Source: a virus. Taken from it: 25,753 nt of DNA. Positions 19,420 through 25,753 of the stretch are shown here, in pieces (the stretch's first letter is position 1; the number at the start of each line of letters is the position of its first letter). Below the pieces are notes generated by a model. The model searched no databases, was not told the origin of the DNA, and was given only the letters and a program-made list of their open reading frames with translations. The position numbers were made by a program, and so were the translations under genes. The stretch spans positions 1-25,753 of the IMG/VR virus record IMGVR_UViG_3300020020_000150; one strand, written 5' to 3'.

Positions 19420-20102
19420 CAGGAGTCCGCCAGCGCGTCGAGCGCCTCGCGGTTGTCCTCGCGGGCCTTCTCCAGGAACCGGGTGACGATCGCCGCCCGA
19501 TTCTTGATCCCGCGGAACGCGATCTCCCGGAACTCAGCCGCGGACGGCGCTGCGTTGATGAACGTGAACTCGGCTCCGCGCAGCAGGATCGGGATGTCAC
19601 GCTCACTCGCATGCGTGCCGTTGGCTCCGAGCCCGTTGTCGAAGTCCGGCCGCTCGACGCCCCACACCTCGCCGTGCATGCGCCGGATGAACTCGGCCTC
19701 GTTCGTGAACCGCACGTCCGGGATCACGATCTTCCGCTCGTTCCCGTAGAAGCCCTTGGTGCCCTTCGCGAGCGCCTCGATCCAGACATCCTGCCCCAGG
19801 CCCTCGCGGCCGACCTCGGTGCCGAAGACCTGCAGCAAGCGGCGCACCTCGGCGTATTCCTTCGCCCCCTCCCAGCCGACGTGCTCCACCAGCTTCGACA
19901 GTCGCACCTCGTCGAACTCGTTCACCCCCCGCACGACTCGATGCACGATGTCGACCCTCGGGTCGAGCACGAGCATCAGCTCTTTCATCCTGTCGGCGAG
20001 CGCCACGCGGCTGTACCCCAGCTCCCGCGTGAGCACCGCCGCGACCGTGTCCTTGCCGTGCCGGGCGTACCCGGTGATTCCGATGATCCGAGGCAACCCC
20101 AT
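19419..20102 (-). CDS. Deoxynucleoside monophosphate kinase
   Basis: 227 residues from ATG 20102, immediately after the TAG of the upstream gene (TAGATG). The N-terminal P-loop is IGITGYARHGKDTVAAVL (GxxxxGKDT), with an acceptor-side region (YSRVALADRMKELMLVLD) and the lid/core motif RRLLQVFGTEVGREGLGQ followed by DVWIEALAK. A strand with IVIPDVRFTNEAEFIRR is next. This order matches phage dNMP kinases (T4 gp1-like), which convert dNMPs to dNDPs for DNA synthesis, in the cytoplasm. Length is normal. It is paired in the operon with a deoxyribonucleotidase. Confidence 0.9.
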   Translation of the reverse strand: MGLPRIIGITGYARHGKDTVAAVLTRELGYSRVALADRMKELMLVLDPRVDIVHRVVRGVNEFDEVRLSKLVEHVGWEGAKEYAEVRRLLQVFGTEVGREGLGQDVWIEALAKGTKGFYGNERKIVIPDVRFTNEAEFIRRMHGEVWGVERPDFDNGLGANGTHASERDIPILLRGAEFTFINAAPSAAEFREIAFRGIKNRAAIVTRFLEKAREDNREALDALADS

Positions 20103-20321
20103 CTACAGCTCCTTCCGCTCCACGACGTTCGCCAGCGGGATGTTCGTGATGGCCCGCCAGCCTTCCCTGCTCGGCAGCCGCTCGCTCCGGACCCGGAGGA
20201 ACCGGCCCTTCGTGTTCGTCCATCCGACCGTCTGCACGAGGTAGTCCTTGCGCGGCTTGTCGGGTGTGTCCTGGTCGAAGTATGCGTCCCTCCAGGTCAC
20301 CAGCTCCAGACGAGGCTTCAC
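20103..20321 (-). CDS. Hypothetical protein
   Basis: 72 residues from GTG 20321 in a GTGA overlap, with GGGGAGGAA upstream. The sequence (MKPRLELVTWRDAYFDQ, VGWTNTKGRFLRVRSERL) is beta-rich and basic, without a known motif. It stands between a tiny acidic gene and the dNMP kinase and is probably co-translated with both. Confidence 0.65.
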   Translation of the reverse strand: MKPRLELVTWRDAYFDQDTPDKPRKDYLVQTVGWTNTKGRFLRVRSERLPSREGWRAITNIPLANVVERKEL

Positions 20322-20401
20322 AGCTGTTCCTCCCCGTCTGGGATGTCGGGCGGCAGACCGCCGCGGGAGTCGTCGGCCGGGAAGTCTTCAGGCTCGATCA
20401 C
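20318..20401 (-). CDS. Tiny acidic protein (27 aa)
   Basis: 27 residues from GTG 20401, overlapping the nuclease stop (GTGA) and ending in a GTGA overlap with the next gene. The sequence is acidic and Pro/Asp-rich (MIEPEDFPADDSRGG, PPDIPDGEEQL). Its last codons form the ribosome binding site of the next gene. A GTGA junction at both ends suggests it is translated, but it could also be just a coupling spacer. Confidence 0.5.
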   Translation of the reverse strand: MIEPEDFPADDSRGGLPPDIPDGEEQL

Positions 20402-21216
20402 TTCGGCCCCCATGCCTGCCGCATCTTGTACAGCTCCCAGAATGGGAGGGCGGCGCTGCTCGGGAGGAACCGGTCGTCCTGTACCTCGTAGTACAGGCCC
20501 GTTTCCTCGTCGGGTGTGTCATGCGCGATCACGATCCGCTGCTTGGCGCACTCCCAGTCCGGGTCCATCTGCTCGGCAGCCAGCCCGTACATCGCCATCT
20601 GCATCCACTCCGAGAAGCGGTAGCCAGGGACGTGGGTCTTCAAGTCGTCGATCTGATCCTCAGGCCAGAAGACGTCGCACGTCCCGCTGAATCCGTGGGT
20701 GCAGCGCCCCTGCTTGTCGTGGTCGGTGCAGTCGTCAATCGGGTGCTCGGTCCAGTACAGCCGCTTCTCGGTCTCCGGCTTCGCCCCGCCGAGTAGCACC
20801 GGCTGGTACACCCCGAAGTACGCCTCGACGACGCCGCGGTCGAACCCCGCAGCGATGAGTTTCATTTCGCCGTCGTCGATCCAGAAGTCGTCTCCGTCTG
20901 GTGAAGCGAACGCCGTGACGGTGCCCTCCAACAGCTGCTGGAACAGCGTGTGAGAGGCCGTGCCCTCTTTCCCCCTGCGGCGCAACGTCTTGTTGGGATC
21001 GAAGTCGGACGCCTTCCATGCGTCATAGTGCTCCATCCACTCCGCCTCGGAGTCACCGAGCCACCGCGCGAACTGCTTCCCCCCGTAGTAGGCCATGGCG
21101 CTCTTGCCGTCGCCGAGGACCCAGTCGAGGGCCGTCGTGACCCGAGTCAGCTTCGCGGCGTTCCCGGCGTCGGTGGTGATCTGGTAGAAGCCGCGCTTCT
21201 GCTCGATCTTGGTCAC
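20398..21216 (-). CDS. RecB/Cas4-like PD-(D/E)XK nuclease
   Basis: 272 residues from GTG 21216 (MTKIEQKRGFYQITT) in a GTGA overlap; the in-frame extension to 21315 lies in the coiled-coil gene and is rejected. The family order is visible: an N-terminal LTRVTTALDWVLGDGKSAMA, a helix with GTASHTLFQQLLEG (catalytic His), a glutamate-bearing strand before KRLYWTEH, then GFSGTCDVFWPEDQIDDLKT holding the PD-(D/E)XK Asp and D-x-K, and the closing helix FSEWMQMAMYGLAAEQ. The Cys at CTDHDK, GRCTHG and CDVF could carry an iron-sulfur cluster as in Cas4, but this is not certain. It probably degrades or processes DNA ends during replication and recombination. Confidence 0.8.
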   Translation of the reverse strand: MTKIEQKRGFYQITTDAGNAAKLTRVTTALDWVLGDGKSAMAYYGGKQFARWLGDSEAEWMEHYDAWKASDFDPNKTLRRRGKEGTASHTLFQQLLEGTVTAFASPDGDDFWIDDGEMKLIAAGFDRGVVEAYFGVYQPVLLGGAKPETEKRLYWTEHPIDDCTDHDKQGRCTHGFSGTCDVFWPEDQIDDLKTHVPGYRFSEWMQMAMYGLAAEQMDPDWECAKQRIVIAHDTPDEETGLYYEVQDDRFLPSSAALPFWELYKMRQAWGPK

Positions 21217-21977
21217 GCTGTCCCGCTCTCGACTCGCCGCTCCAGGATCATCCGGTCGTATTCCGACTTGACGAAGACGTACCGGCCCTTCCACTTCTCG
21301 ACCTCGACTTTCCACGTTGCCGCCCTAGTAGCCAGGCGTTGCCACTCTGCAGTGCGCGCGAGGAATGCCTCGTGCAGCAGGGCGTTCTCGTCCTTGAGGG
21401 CGACATACTCACTGGGGGTTGGAGGGACGCCATCCTTCCACGCCCTCCAGGACTCCAGCTCCGCCTGGGTATCTTGCAGCCTCTCGACCTCGCGTTGCTG
21501 TTCCTCAGCCTGCACCTGAAGGTCCACGTTCAGGTCCGTCTGCACTTGCAGCAGTCCTCGCAGCTTCTCGACCTCTTCGGCGTGAATCCACCCGATGTCT
21601 TCGCCGTACCCGTTCAACTGGGCAACGTCCGACCGCAGCTTCTCGTTCTCGGCTTGCGCTTGACCGTAGAGCTGTTGGAAGCGGTCTCGTTCGGCCCGCA
21701 GCCTCTCGACCTCGTCAACCAGGCGGTTTTTCTCGGCGAACAGCTCGTTCCAGCGCGTACCCTTCGTTACCTCGTACAACTCTTCCCGCAGCCTCTCGAC
21801 CTCGGCCCCTAACTCACCCATCGTGTTCAGTCGGTGTTGCGCTTCGTTCTTGTAGCCGATGAGTTCGGCTTCGAGGCGGTCGAGGGCGGCAAGCGTGTTG
21901 TCCAACGTACCGTGCCCGCCATGCGGCCACTCAGCCTTCATCAACTGCTGCCGAATCATCTCGATGTAGTCGTTCAT
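21213..21977 (-). CDS. Long coiled-coil protein (paralogue 1)
   Basis: 254 residues from ATG 21977 in an ATGA overlap with its upstream paralogue. Nearly the whole protein is coiled coil (NRLVDEVERLRAERDRFQQL, EEQQREVERLQDTQAELESW). It begins MNDYIEMIRQQL and has TLDNTLAALDRLEAELI in the region that in the neighbour reads PHAALDHLEAEL. The two share the plan of a short N-terminal head then coiled coil, so they look like a tandem duplication. No enzyme motif is seen; scaffold or DNA-organising roles are possible. Confidence 0.7.
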   Translation of the reverse strand: MNDYIEMIRQQLMKAEWPHGGHGTLDNTLAALDRLEAELIGYKNEAQHRLNTMGELGAEVERLREELYEVTKGTRWNELFAEKNRLVDEVERLRAERDRFQQLYGQAQAENEKLRSDVAQLNGYGEDIGWIHAEEVEKLRGLLQVQTDLNVDLQVQAEEQQREVERLQDTQAELESWRAWKDGVPPTPSEYVALKDENALLHEAFLARTAEWQRLATRAATWKVEVEKWKGRYVFVKSEYDRMILERRVESGTA

Positions 21978-22594
21978 GGCTTATCCCTCCATGCGTTACG
22001 AAGTCGACCCCATTCAGGCGACATCGCGTCGATGCCGTATTCCTTGTCCACGTTGTAAAGCCCCATCACGCCCCTCGCTGCCTCCTCGATGCGGCGGAGG
22101 CGACGTAGCTGCTCTTGCTGTCGTTCCATGTGCCCCCGCAGCCTCTCGTTCTCGGCCTCGGTGAGGTCGTTCCGGTGGCGCTGGAGCGCGTTCTTCTCGA
22201 ACATCTTGTCTCGTGTGTCCCGCAGCCCCTCGTTCTCGGCACGAAGTTCCTTCTGTGTTCTCTCCAATGCCCTTATTTCCTGGTACAGAGAACTCTCGGT
22301 ACGAAGAGAACGCAGCCTCTCGACCTCTTGCCTTGCCCTCGCCCGCAGTAGTTCATAAGCCGCGTCGGCCTCTTTTAGTTCTTCCCGCAGCCCCTCGACC
22401 TCGGCCTCAACCTTCTTCCGCAGATTCAGATGCGCCTCGTTCGCCAGGTTCGCGGTGTTGAGTTCGGCTTCGAGGTGGTCGAGGGCGGCATGGGGGTCAC
22501 CTGCATCGGCATCGGCTATCAACTCTGGCTCAAAGGCAAAGTCGTCAGGGAAATCGGGTAGCCAATACCGAATCGTCTCGATGTCGTCGTTCAC
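21974..22594 (-). CDS. Long coiled-coil protein (paralogue 2)
   Basis: 206 residues from GTG 22594 (MNDDIETIRYWLPDF) in a GTGA overlap. Shared features with the next gene are the MND-IE-IR start, ALDHLEAELNTANLANEA and VEGLREELKEA, followed by a long coiled coil (ENERLRGHMERQQEQLRRLR). The C-terminus ends in a small non-coiled piece (NVDKEYGIDAMSPEWGRLR). Its middle is highly charged. Family not recognised. Confidence 0.7.
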   Translation of the reverse strand: MNDDIETIRYWLPDFPDDFAFEPELIADADAGDPHAALDHLEAELNTANLANEAHLNLRKKVEAEVEGLREELKEADAAYELLRARARQEVERLRSLRTESSLYQEIRALERTQKELRAENEGLRDTRDKMFEKNALQRHRNDLTEAENERLRGHMERQQEQLRRLRRIEEAARGVMGLYNVDKEYGIDAMSPEWGRLRNAWRDKP

Positions 22595-22752
22595 CCTCCG
22601 CCTCCGATGTCGTGGGTGTCGTCCTCGTCACCCCAAAGGATCGTGGCTGAGTGCGGGCCCTTGTGGCCCACCGGCCTGTCGCAGACCATCCAGCCGTAGC
22701 CGTCGGCCAGCTCGGGCTCGCTGCAGAGCTTCGTCACCTTCGGTTCATCCAT
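22591..22752 (-). CDS. Small Cys/His protein (53 aa)
   Basis: 53 residues from ATG 22752, sharing one base with the sigma-like stop (TGATG) and ending in a GTGA overlap. The core LCSEPELADGYGWMVCDRPV followed by GHKGPHSATILW has C, C, H, H at the spacing seen in a group of small actinobacteriophage proteins (xxC-x-x-P-x-GHxGPHxxxxxW). The rest is acidic and Gly-rich. The role is unknown. Confidence 0.7.
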   Translation of the reverse strand: MDEPKVTKLCSEPELADGYGWMVCDRPVGHKGPHSATILWGDEDDTHDIGGGG

Positions 22753-23474
22753 CACAGGTCCCTCTCGTACGCCGTCTTGGCCCTCTCCCGGGCCTCAGCG
22801 ATCAGGTTGTGGGCCGACCGGGTGTTCTGGAAGCCCAGCCGTTCCGCGATCACGTCGGGGGGTGTGCCGTCAGCGTGCATGCGAAGCGCCCATGCTTCCC
22901 TGGAGGACAGCTCCCCCAGGGCGTTGCCCAGCCGGGCAGTGACTTCGGGGTCCGGTACCGGCGGTGGATCGGCCACCGTCGATTGCGGTGCTTCCCAGTC
23001 CTCGCCGACGCTCTGGCCGTGTCGTGGGCCAGGGGCGTCGTCGGTGGGGCCGTCGTCCAGGTACATCCGCGGCATCGCGCTCACCTGGAGCGTCTCGACG
23101 GAGTGGTTGGCCGCCAGCCAGGTGTCGAAATCCTTCTGCAGCCCCCGCCAGATGACCCGCTCCAGGTACTTCTCGGAGACAGGCTTGCCCCCCGCCTTCT
23201 CTGGGTCGAACCGGGAGAAGGCCACCGCGGCCTCTTCCAGCCCCCGGGCCTCCAGGTCCTGCATCAGCGCGACTGCGTCCTCGCCGTAGGCGGTGGGCTG
23301 CGGCACGATCCACTCGAAGTTCGGCGCGCCGATCCGGCCACGGTAGAACACTCCCCGGGCCATGGCGTTCTCTCCGAACTTCCGGATGACCTTGTAGATC
23401 AGCGGTCGCCACGCTACGACCTGATCCCAGTCCTCTGGTGTCAGCTCAGGCGCCCTGCGCGCATTAGGCTCCAT
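22752..23474 (-). CDS. Sigma-factor-like protein (region 2- and region 4-like)
   Basis: 240 residues from ATG 23474, TGATG-coupled to the upstream zinc gene; the longer frame to 23585 lies within that gene. Residues 14-120 resemble sigma region 2: VVAWRPLIYKVIRKFGENAM, then EDAVALMQDLEARGLEEAAV, AFSRFDPEKAGGKPVSEKYL and a Trp-bearing ERVIWRGLQKDFDTW. A Pro/Asp-rich linker (about 130-175) follows. The end is a region 4-like helix-turn-helix (ELSSREAWALRMHADGTPPD, then VIAERLGFQNTRSAHNLIAE). So it is probably a diverged phage sigma factor that redirects host RNA polymerase. The long linker and weak region 2.3/2.4 leave room for a plain HTH regulator. Confidence 0.65.
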   Translation of the reverse strand: MEPNARRAPELTPEDWDQVVAWRPLIYKVIRKFGENAMARGVFYRGRIGAPNFEWIVPQPTAYGEDAVALMQDLEARGLEEAAVAFSRFDPEKAGGKPVSEKYLERVIWRGLQKDFDTWLAANHSVETLQVSAMPRMYLDDGPTDDAPGPRHGQSVGEDWEAPQSTVADPPPVPDPEVTARLGNALGELSSREAWALRMHADGTPPDVIAERLGFQNTRSAHNLIAEARERAKTAYERDL

Positions 23475-23596
23475 CAGCTGGCCTCCCGGTCCTCGTCGGT
23501 CTCCAGGAGCCTCCCACAGACCGCGCAACGCACAGGGCCGCCCCAGGGGTCGAACTCGACCTCCACGATGCCGCACTCTCCACAATCCCTCAACAT
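23474..23596 (-). CDS. Small zinc-ribbon protein (40 aa)
   Basis: 40 residues from ATG 23596, overlapping the end of the first operon gene by 7 bases and sharing one base with the sigma-like start. Two Cys pairs (RDCGECGIVEVEFD and RCAVCGRLLE) form a minimal four-Cys ribbon. Zinc ribbons this small are usually protein or nucleic-acid adaptors. It stands directly before the sigma-like gene, so a link to transcription is conceivable. Confidence 0.65.
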   Translation of the reverse strand: MLRDCGECGIVEVEFDPWGGPVRCAVCGRLLETDEDREAS

Positions 23597-23796
23597 GATG
23601 CGCCCCTTTTCCCGGTGGGCATGCTCTTCACCACTCCGGTGGAAGGAAACTGCTGCCGTCGAAGCTCGGCCTCGATCTCCGCCGGGGTTGGGTCATGCGC
23701 CTTGCACTGATCGACGTGGTTGCCGTCCTTCGCGCAGAACGAGCACCCCGTCGTCTCGTCGCACGGGCACCATTCTAGCTGGCAGCTGCTGATCAC
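23590..23796 (-). CDS. Cys-rich small protein, first gene of the leftward metabolism operon
   Basis: 68 residues from GTG 23796, with GGGGAG about 7 bases upstream. The N-terminal third is Cys-rich (CQLEWCPCDETTGCSFCAKD, then a further Cys and His in GNHVDQCKAHDPTPA). This is a probable double zinc site. A short helix and a basic tail (VVKSMPTGKRGASC) follow. It is the first gene after promoter element copy C and an untranslated stretch of about 200 bases. Confidence 0.65.
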   Translation of the reverse strand: MISSCQLEWCPCDETTGCSFCAKDGNHVDQCKAHDPTPAEIEAELRRQQFPSTGVVKSMPTGKRGASC

Positions 23797-24008
23797 TCGG
23801 ACTCCCCTACGCGCTCACGCGCGCGAAAGTATGACATTGTGCTAGTGCTTGTCCTTGTTCACCTTCGGTGTCTTCCTTCAGACTCTGCGATCCCCGAGCG
23901 GCGCGCTCTTTGCGCCGCGTAGCGGGTGAGCGAGTCGGAGTGGATGCCTGCTCAAAGACGGACGGCGACGGAGTCGCCTTCTCCCCTTTCACTTGAACTA
24001 TGTGTACA

Positions 24009-24034
24009 CCCATAGTGTAGCCGAGTCTGTCATA
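24009..24034 (-). promoter_or_regulatory. 26-bp phage promoter element, copy C (leftward, metabolism operon)
   Basis: Minus strand: TATGAC, four bases, TCGGCTACACTATGGG, with -10 TACACT. It points at the operon beginning at 23796. Upstream the motif GGCACGA replaces the TCGTGCC of copies A and B in inverted form. Confidence 0.65.
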
Positions 24035-24061
24035 TCGTGCCTGAGTTCAATCTCGTGCCTG

Positions 24062-24087
24062 GATGACGAGGTCGGCTACAATATGGG
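24062..24087 (+). promoter_or_regulatory. 26-bp phage promoter element, copy B (rightward, polymerase operon)
   Basis: GATGAC, four bases, TCGGCTACAATATGGG, with -10 TACAAT (24077-24082), about 35-40 bases before ATG 24122. TCGTGCCT stands directly upstream as in copy A. No canonical TTGACA -35 is present. Confidence 0.7.
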
Positions 24088-24121
24088 CGTCACCAGAAAA
24101 CATTCGATGACAGGAGGAACG

Positions 24122-24424
24122 ATGGTTCGCAGGAGGCGCAAATCGCTTGAGCGGGACTCCCAGCTGCTGGCCGAGGCCGTGCCGATCATGAGGGCCGCTC
24201 TCGACGAGCTGGAATACCTGCGACTGCAGTTGCGGGTCTGTGCAGGTGAGAACGCCAAGCTGCAGAAGGCGTACAGGCTCCAGGGGTACCAGGTGGTCGA
24301 GCTGATCGAGGCCAACGATCAACTGCTGCTGGACCAGACGGCCTACTCGGACGAGGACGAGGATCAGTCGGACGAGTGGATTCTTGGCTCGCCGGTCGAC
24401 CCGACGTCGGAGCCCTTCGCTTGA
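24122..24424 (+). CDS. Small coiled-coil protein before DNA polymerase
   Basis: 100 residues from ATG 24122, with AGGAGG 4 bases upstream; the longer frame from 23993 crosses the promoter and is rejected. The basic N-terminus (MVRRRRKSLERDSQ) leads to a helical, Leu-zipper-like body (PIMRAALDELEYLRLQLRVC, NAKLQKAYRLQGYQVVELIE) and a strongly acidic tail (SDEDEDQSDEW). A dimeric accessory or regulatory protein is plausible. It overlaps the polymerase start by 4 bases (TTGA), so the two are probably made together. Confidence 0.7.
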   Translation: MVRRRRKSLERDSQLLAEAVPIMRAALDELEYLRLQLRVCAGENAKLQKAYRLQGYQVVELIEANDQLLLDQTAYSDEDEDQSDEWILGSPVDPTSEPFA

Positions 24425-25753
24425 GCGTTCACTTCGTCGAGGGCCACTTCGACCGGATGGACTTTGCCCGGTGGTACCGGCAGATTCCGACCTGGGACTG
24501 GGTGGCCTGTGACGTCGAGACGACGGGCCTGGACCCGTGGAACGACAAGCTCCGCCTGGTCCAGTTCGGCACTGAGTCGGACGCTTGGGCCTTGCCGTAC
24601 CCGGAGCAGGCGGACATGATCGAGGGCACCCTCGCGATCAGCCGCGAGCTGGTCGGGTGGAATGGGAAGTTCGACGAACAGTTCCTGACCAACGCCGGGT
24701 TCCAGCCTCGATTCGAGAACGATGCCAAGCTGATGGCCCACCTGCTGTACAGCGAGCAGGACATCGGCCTGAAGGCGTTCGCTGACAACCATCTCGGGGC
24801 GGACAGCTCGAAGGCCCAGCGCGAGATGCGCGAGATGTACAAGCGCACGAAGACTGGCTGGGCCACGGTCCCGACCAACACGTACGAGTACTGGTTCTAC
24901 GGCGGGATGGACACGATCCTGACGGCCAAGGCCGCCGCCTACCTGTACCCGCAGATCGTGGCTCGGGGCTACGACGACCTGTACCAGCTGGAGTTGGAGG
25001 TCGTGAAGGCCATCGCCGACGCAGAGCGCCGAGGGATGAAGGTCGACCTGGCGTACTGCCAGGAGCAGCTGACGCTGTTGGAGGCGCAGGCCAAGGCGAT
25101 CCAGGACCGGTACGACTTCCCGCTGGGGGGGAAGAAGAAGCTGGCCGAGCACCTCGAAGCCGATGGGGTGAAGCTCAAGCTGGGGCGCCCCGGGCCGAGG
25201 ACGGGCCGCCGCCAGCCGGTGCTGGACGACGACGCGATGCGGGAGTACGGCCATCCGATCGCCGACGACGTCCTGGAGTACCGGGGCCTGCTGAAGAACG
25301 CCCACACGTACTTCCGGGCGTACCTGAGCCACGAGGTGGACGGCCGGGTTCACACGACCATGCAGACGATGCGAGCCCGCACCGGCCGGATGTCGTCGTC
25401 GCAGCCGAACCTCCAGAACGTCCCGAAGCGGGAGGCCGGGGACTACGTCCGGCGGGCGTTCGTAGCGGACCCGGGCCACACGTTCGTGTTCGCCGACTAC
25501 CACCAGATCGAGTACCGCATCTTCGCGGCCGACTGCCAGGAGCCCGCGCTGATCCAGGCGTTCCTCGACGGCAAGGACATGCACGCCGTGACGGCGGAGA
25601 TGGTCCTCGGCCACGAGCCCACGGCGAAGGAACGGGACACGGCCAAGGGCACGAACTTCACCGAGCTGTTCGGTGGTGGGGTCGAGGTGCTCGCGAAGAC
25701 CGCCGACATCACCGAGGTCGCCGCGAAGCGGTTCAAAGAGGCGTACCACGGGA
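24421..25753 (+). CDS. Family A DNA polymerase with 3'-5' exonuclease domain, partial (cut by right edge)
   Basis: 444 codons to the edge. TTG 24421 overlaps the previous stop (TTGA) and has GGAG 9 bases before it; ATG 24457 would cut the usual N-terminus close to Exo I. The exonuclease motifs are present: Exo I ACDVETTGLDPW, Exo II LVGWNGKFDEQFL, Exo III YGGMDTILTAK. The polymerase domain shows GRMSSSQPNLQNVP, motif A FVFADYHQIEYRIFA (Asp catalytic) and the O helix ERDTAKGTNFTELFGGG. There the Arg, Lys and Phe of the family are kept and the usual Tyr is Phe. The palm's second Asp (motif C) would be past the edge. It replicates the phage genome. No 5'-nuclease domain is seen at the N-terminus. 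Confidence 0.95.
   Translation, partial: MSVHFVEGHFDRMDFARWYRQIPTWDWVACDVETTGLDPWNDKLRLVQFGTESDAWALPYPEQADMIEGTLAISRELVGWNGKFDEQFLTNAGFQPRFENDAKLMAHLLYSEQDIGLKAFADNHLGADSSKAQREMREMYKRTKTGWATVPTNTYEYWFYGGMDTILTAKAAAYLYPQIVARGYDDLYQLELEVVKAIADAERRGMKVDLAYCQEQLTLLEAQAKAIQDRYDFPLGGKKKLAEHLEADGVKLKLGRPGPRTGRRQPVLDDDAMREYGHPIADDVLEYRGLLKNAHTYFRAYLSHEVDGRVHTTMQTMRARTGRMSSSQPNLQNVPKREAGDYVRRAFVADPGHTFVFADYHQIEYRIFAADCQEPALIQAFLDGKDMHAVTAEMVLGHEPTAKERDTAKGTNFTELFGGGVEVLAKTADITEVAAKRFKEAYHG

Larger units (their letters stand above)
23797..24121. other. Divergent regulatory region without supported genes
   Basis: It holds promoter elements C (leftward) and B (rightward), two direct copies of TCGTGCC between them (24035-24041 and 24053-24059) and, in the leftward leader, hairpins GGCGAC-TCC-GTCGCC (minus strand near 23966-23980) and GCGGCGC-loop-GCGCCGC (23898-23918). 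A 68-codon minus frame (23807-24013) exists, but its ATG lies inside promoter C, so I do not call it. Confidence 0.6.

Noticed and set aside
23807-24013. A 68-codon minus frame in the leader of the metabolism operon
   Set aside because: Its ATG is part of the promoter element C (before the expected transcription start), and no internal start has a binding site; hairpins cover the region.
24364-25749. A 461-codon open frame on the minus strand
   Set aside because: It is antisense to the DNA polymerase, whose motifs are unambiguous.
1-25753. CRISPR array, integrase or attachment site
   Set aside because: No regularly spaced identical repeats other than the coding and operator repeats described, and no recombinase gene in the window.

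Overview
The window is a segment of a tailed double-stranded DNA bacteriophage genome, most probably infecting a high-GC Gram-positive (actinobacterial) host. The signs are high GC, G/C-rich third codon positions, many GTG starts, GGAGG-type ribosome binding sites, genes chained by ATGA/GTGA/TGATG overlaps, and protein families frequent in actinobacteriophages (Gp88, DUF932, family A DNA polymerase, endonuclease VII, many small Cys-rich proteins). No integrase, transposase, CRISPR array or host housekeeping gene is visible.

Layout. (1) Positions 1-12439, minus strand: the packaging and virion block, read right to left. It starts with a glycosyltransferase-like gene and seven small genes, one of them a HiPIP-like Cys protein. 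A head-fibre-like protein follows, then about 500 bases of non-coding DNA with a tRNA-like T-arm and strong hairpins. After that come small and large terminase, four or five small structural/appendage genes, a fibre-like gene interrupted by one TGA, the portal, a coiled-coil protein and a scaffold-like protein cut by the window edge. (2) 12440-12911: regulatory region with 12-bp tandem repeats, a leftward promoter element and a rightward TTGACA promoter. (3) 12912-17302, plus strand: Gp88, a structured 547-base gap, a DUF932 protein and a chain of very small genes, closed by a bidirectional terminator. (4) 17364-23796, minus strand: one tightly overlapping operon of sixteen genes for nucleotide and DNA metabolism and regulation: zinc-ribbon proteins, metzincin-like protease, deoxynucleotidase, endonuclease VII, dNMP kinase, RecB/Cas4-like nuclease, paired coiled-coil proteins and a sigma-factor-like protein. 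(5) 24122-25753, plus strand: a small coiled-coil gene and a family A DNA polymerase cut by the right edge.

Likely working together: three copies of a 26-bp element carrying a TACANT -10 hexamer sit in front of the structural block (leftward), the metabolism operon (leftward) and the polymerase operon (rightward). The sigma-like protein in the metabolism operon is an obvious candidate reader of this element. Nucleotidase and dNMP kinase would adjust the dNTP pool for the polymerase; endonuclease VII and the RecB-like nuclease fit recombination or resolution of replicated DNA before packaging.

Most unusual: a repeated intergenic RNA element with two covarying hairpins between the small plus-strand genes (15851-15922 and 16373-16451); a TGA exactly where a Trp codon is expected in the fibre gene (4738-4740); the shared 26-bp promoter element; and the structured non-coding stretch just upstream of the terminase genes.
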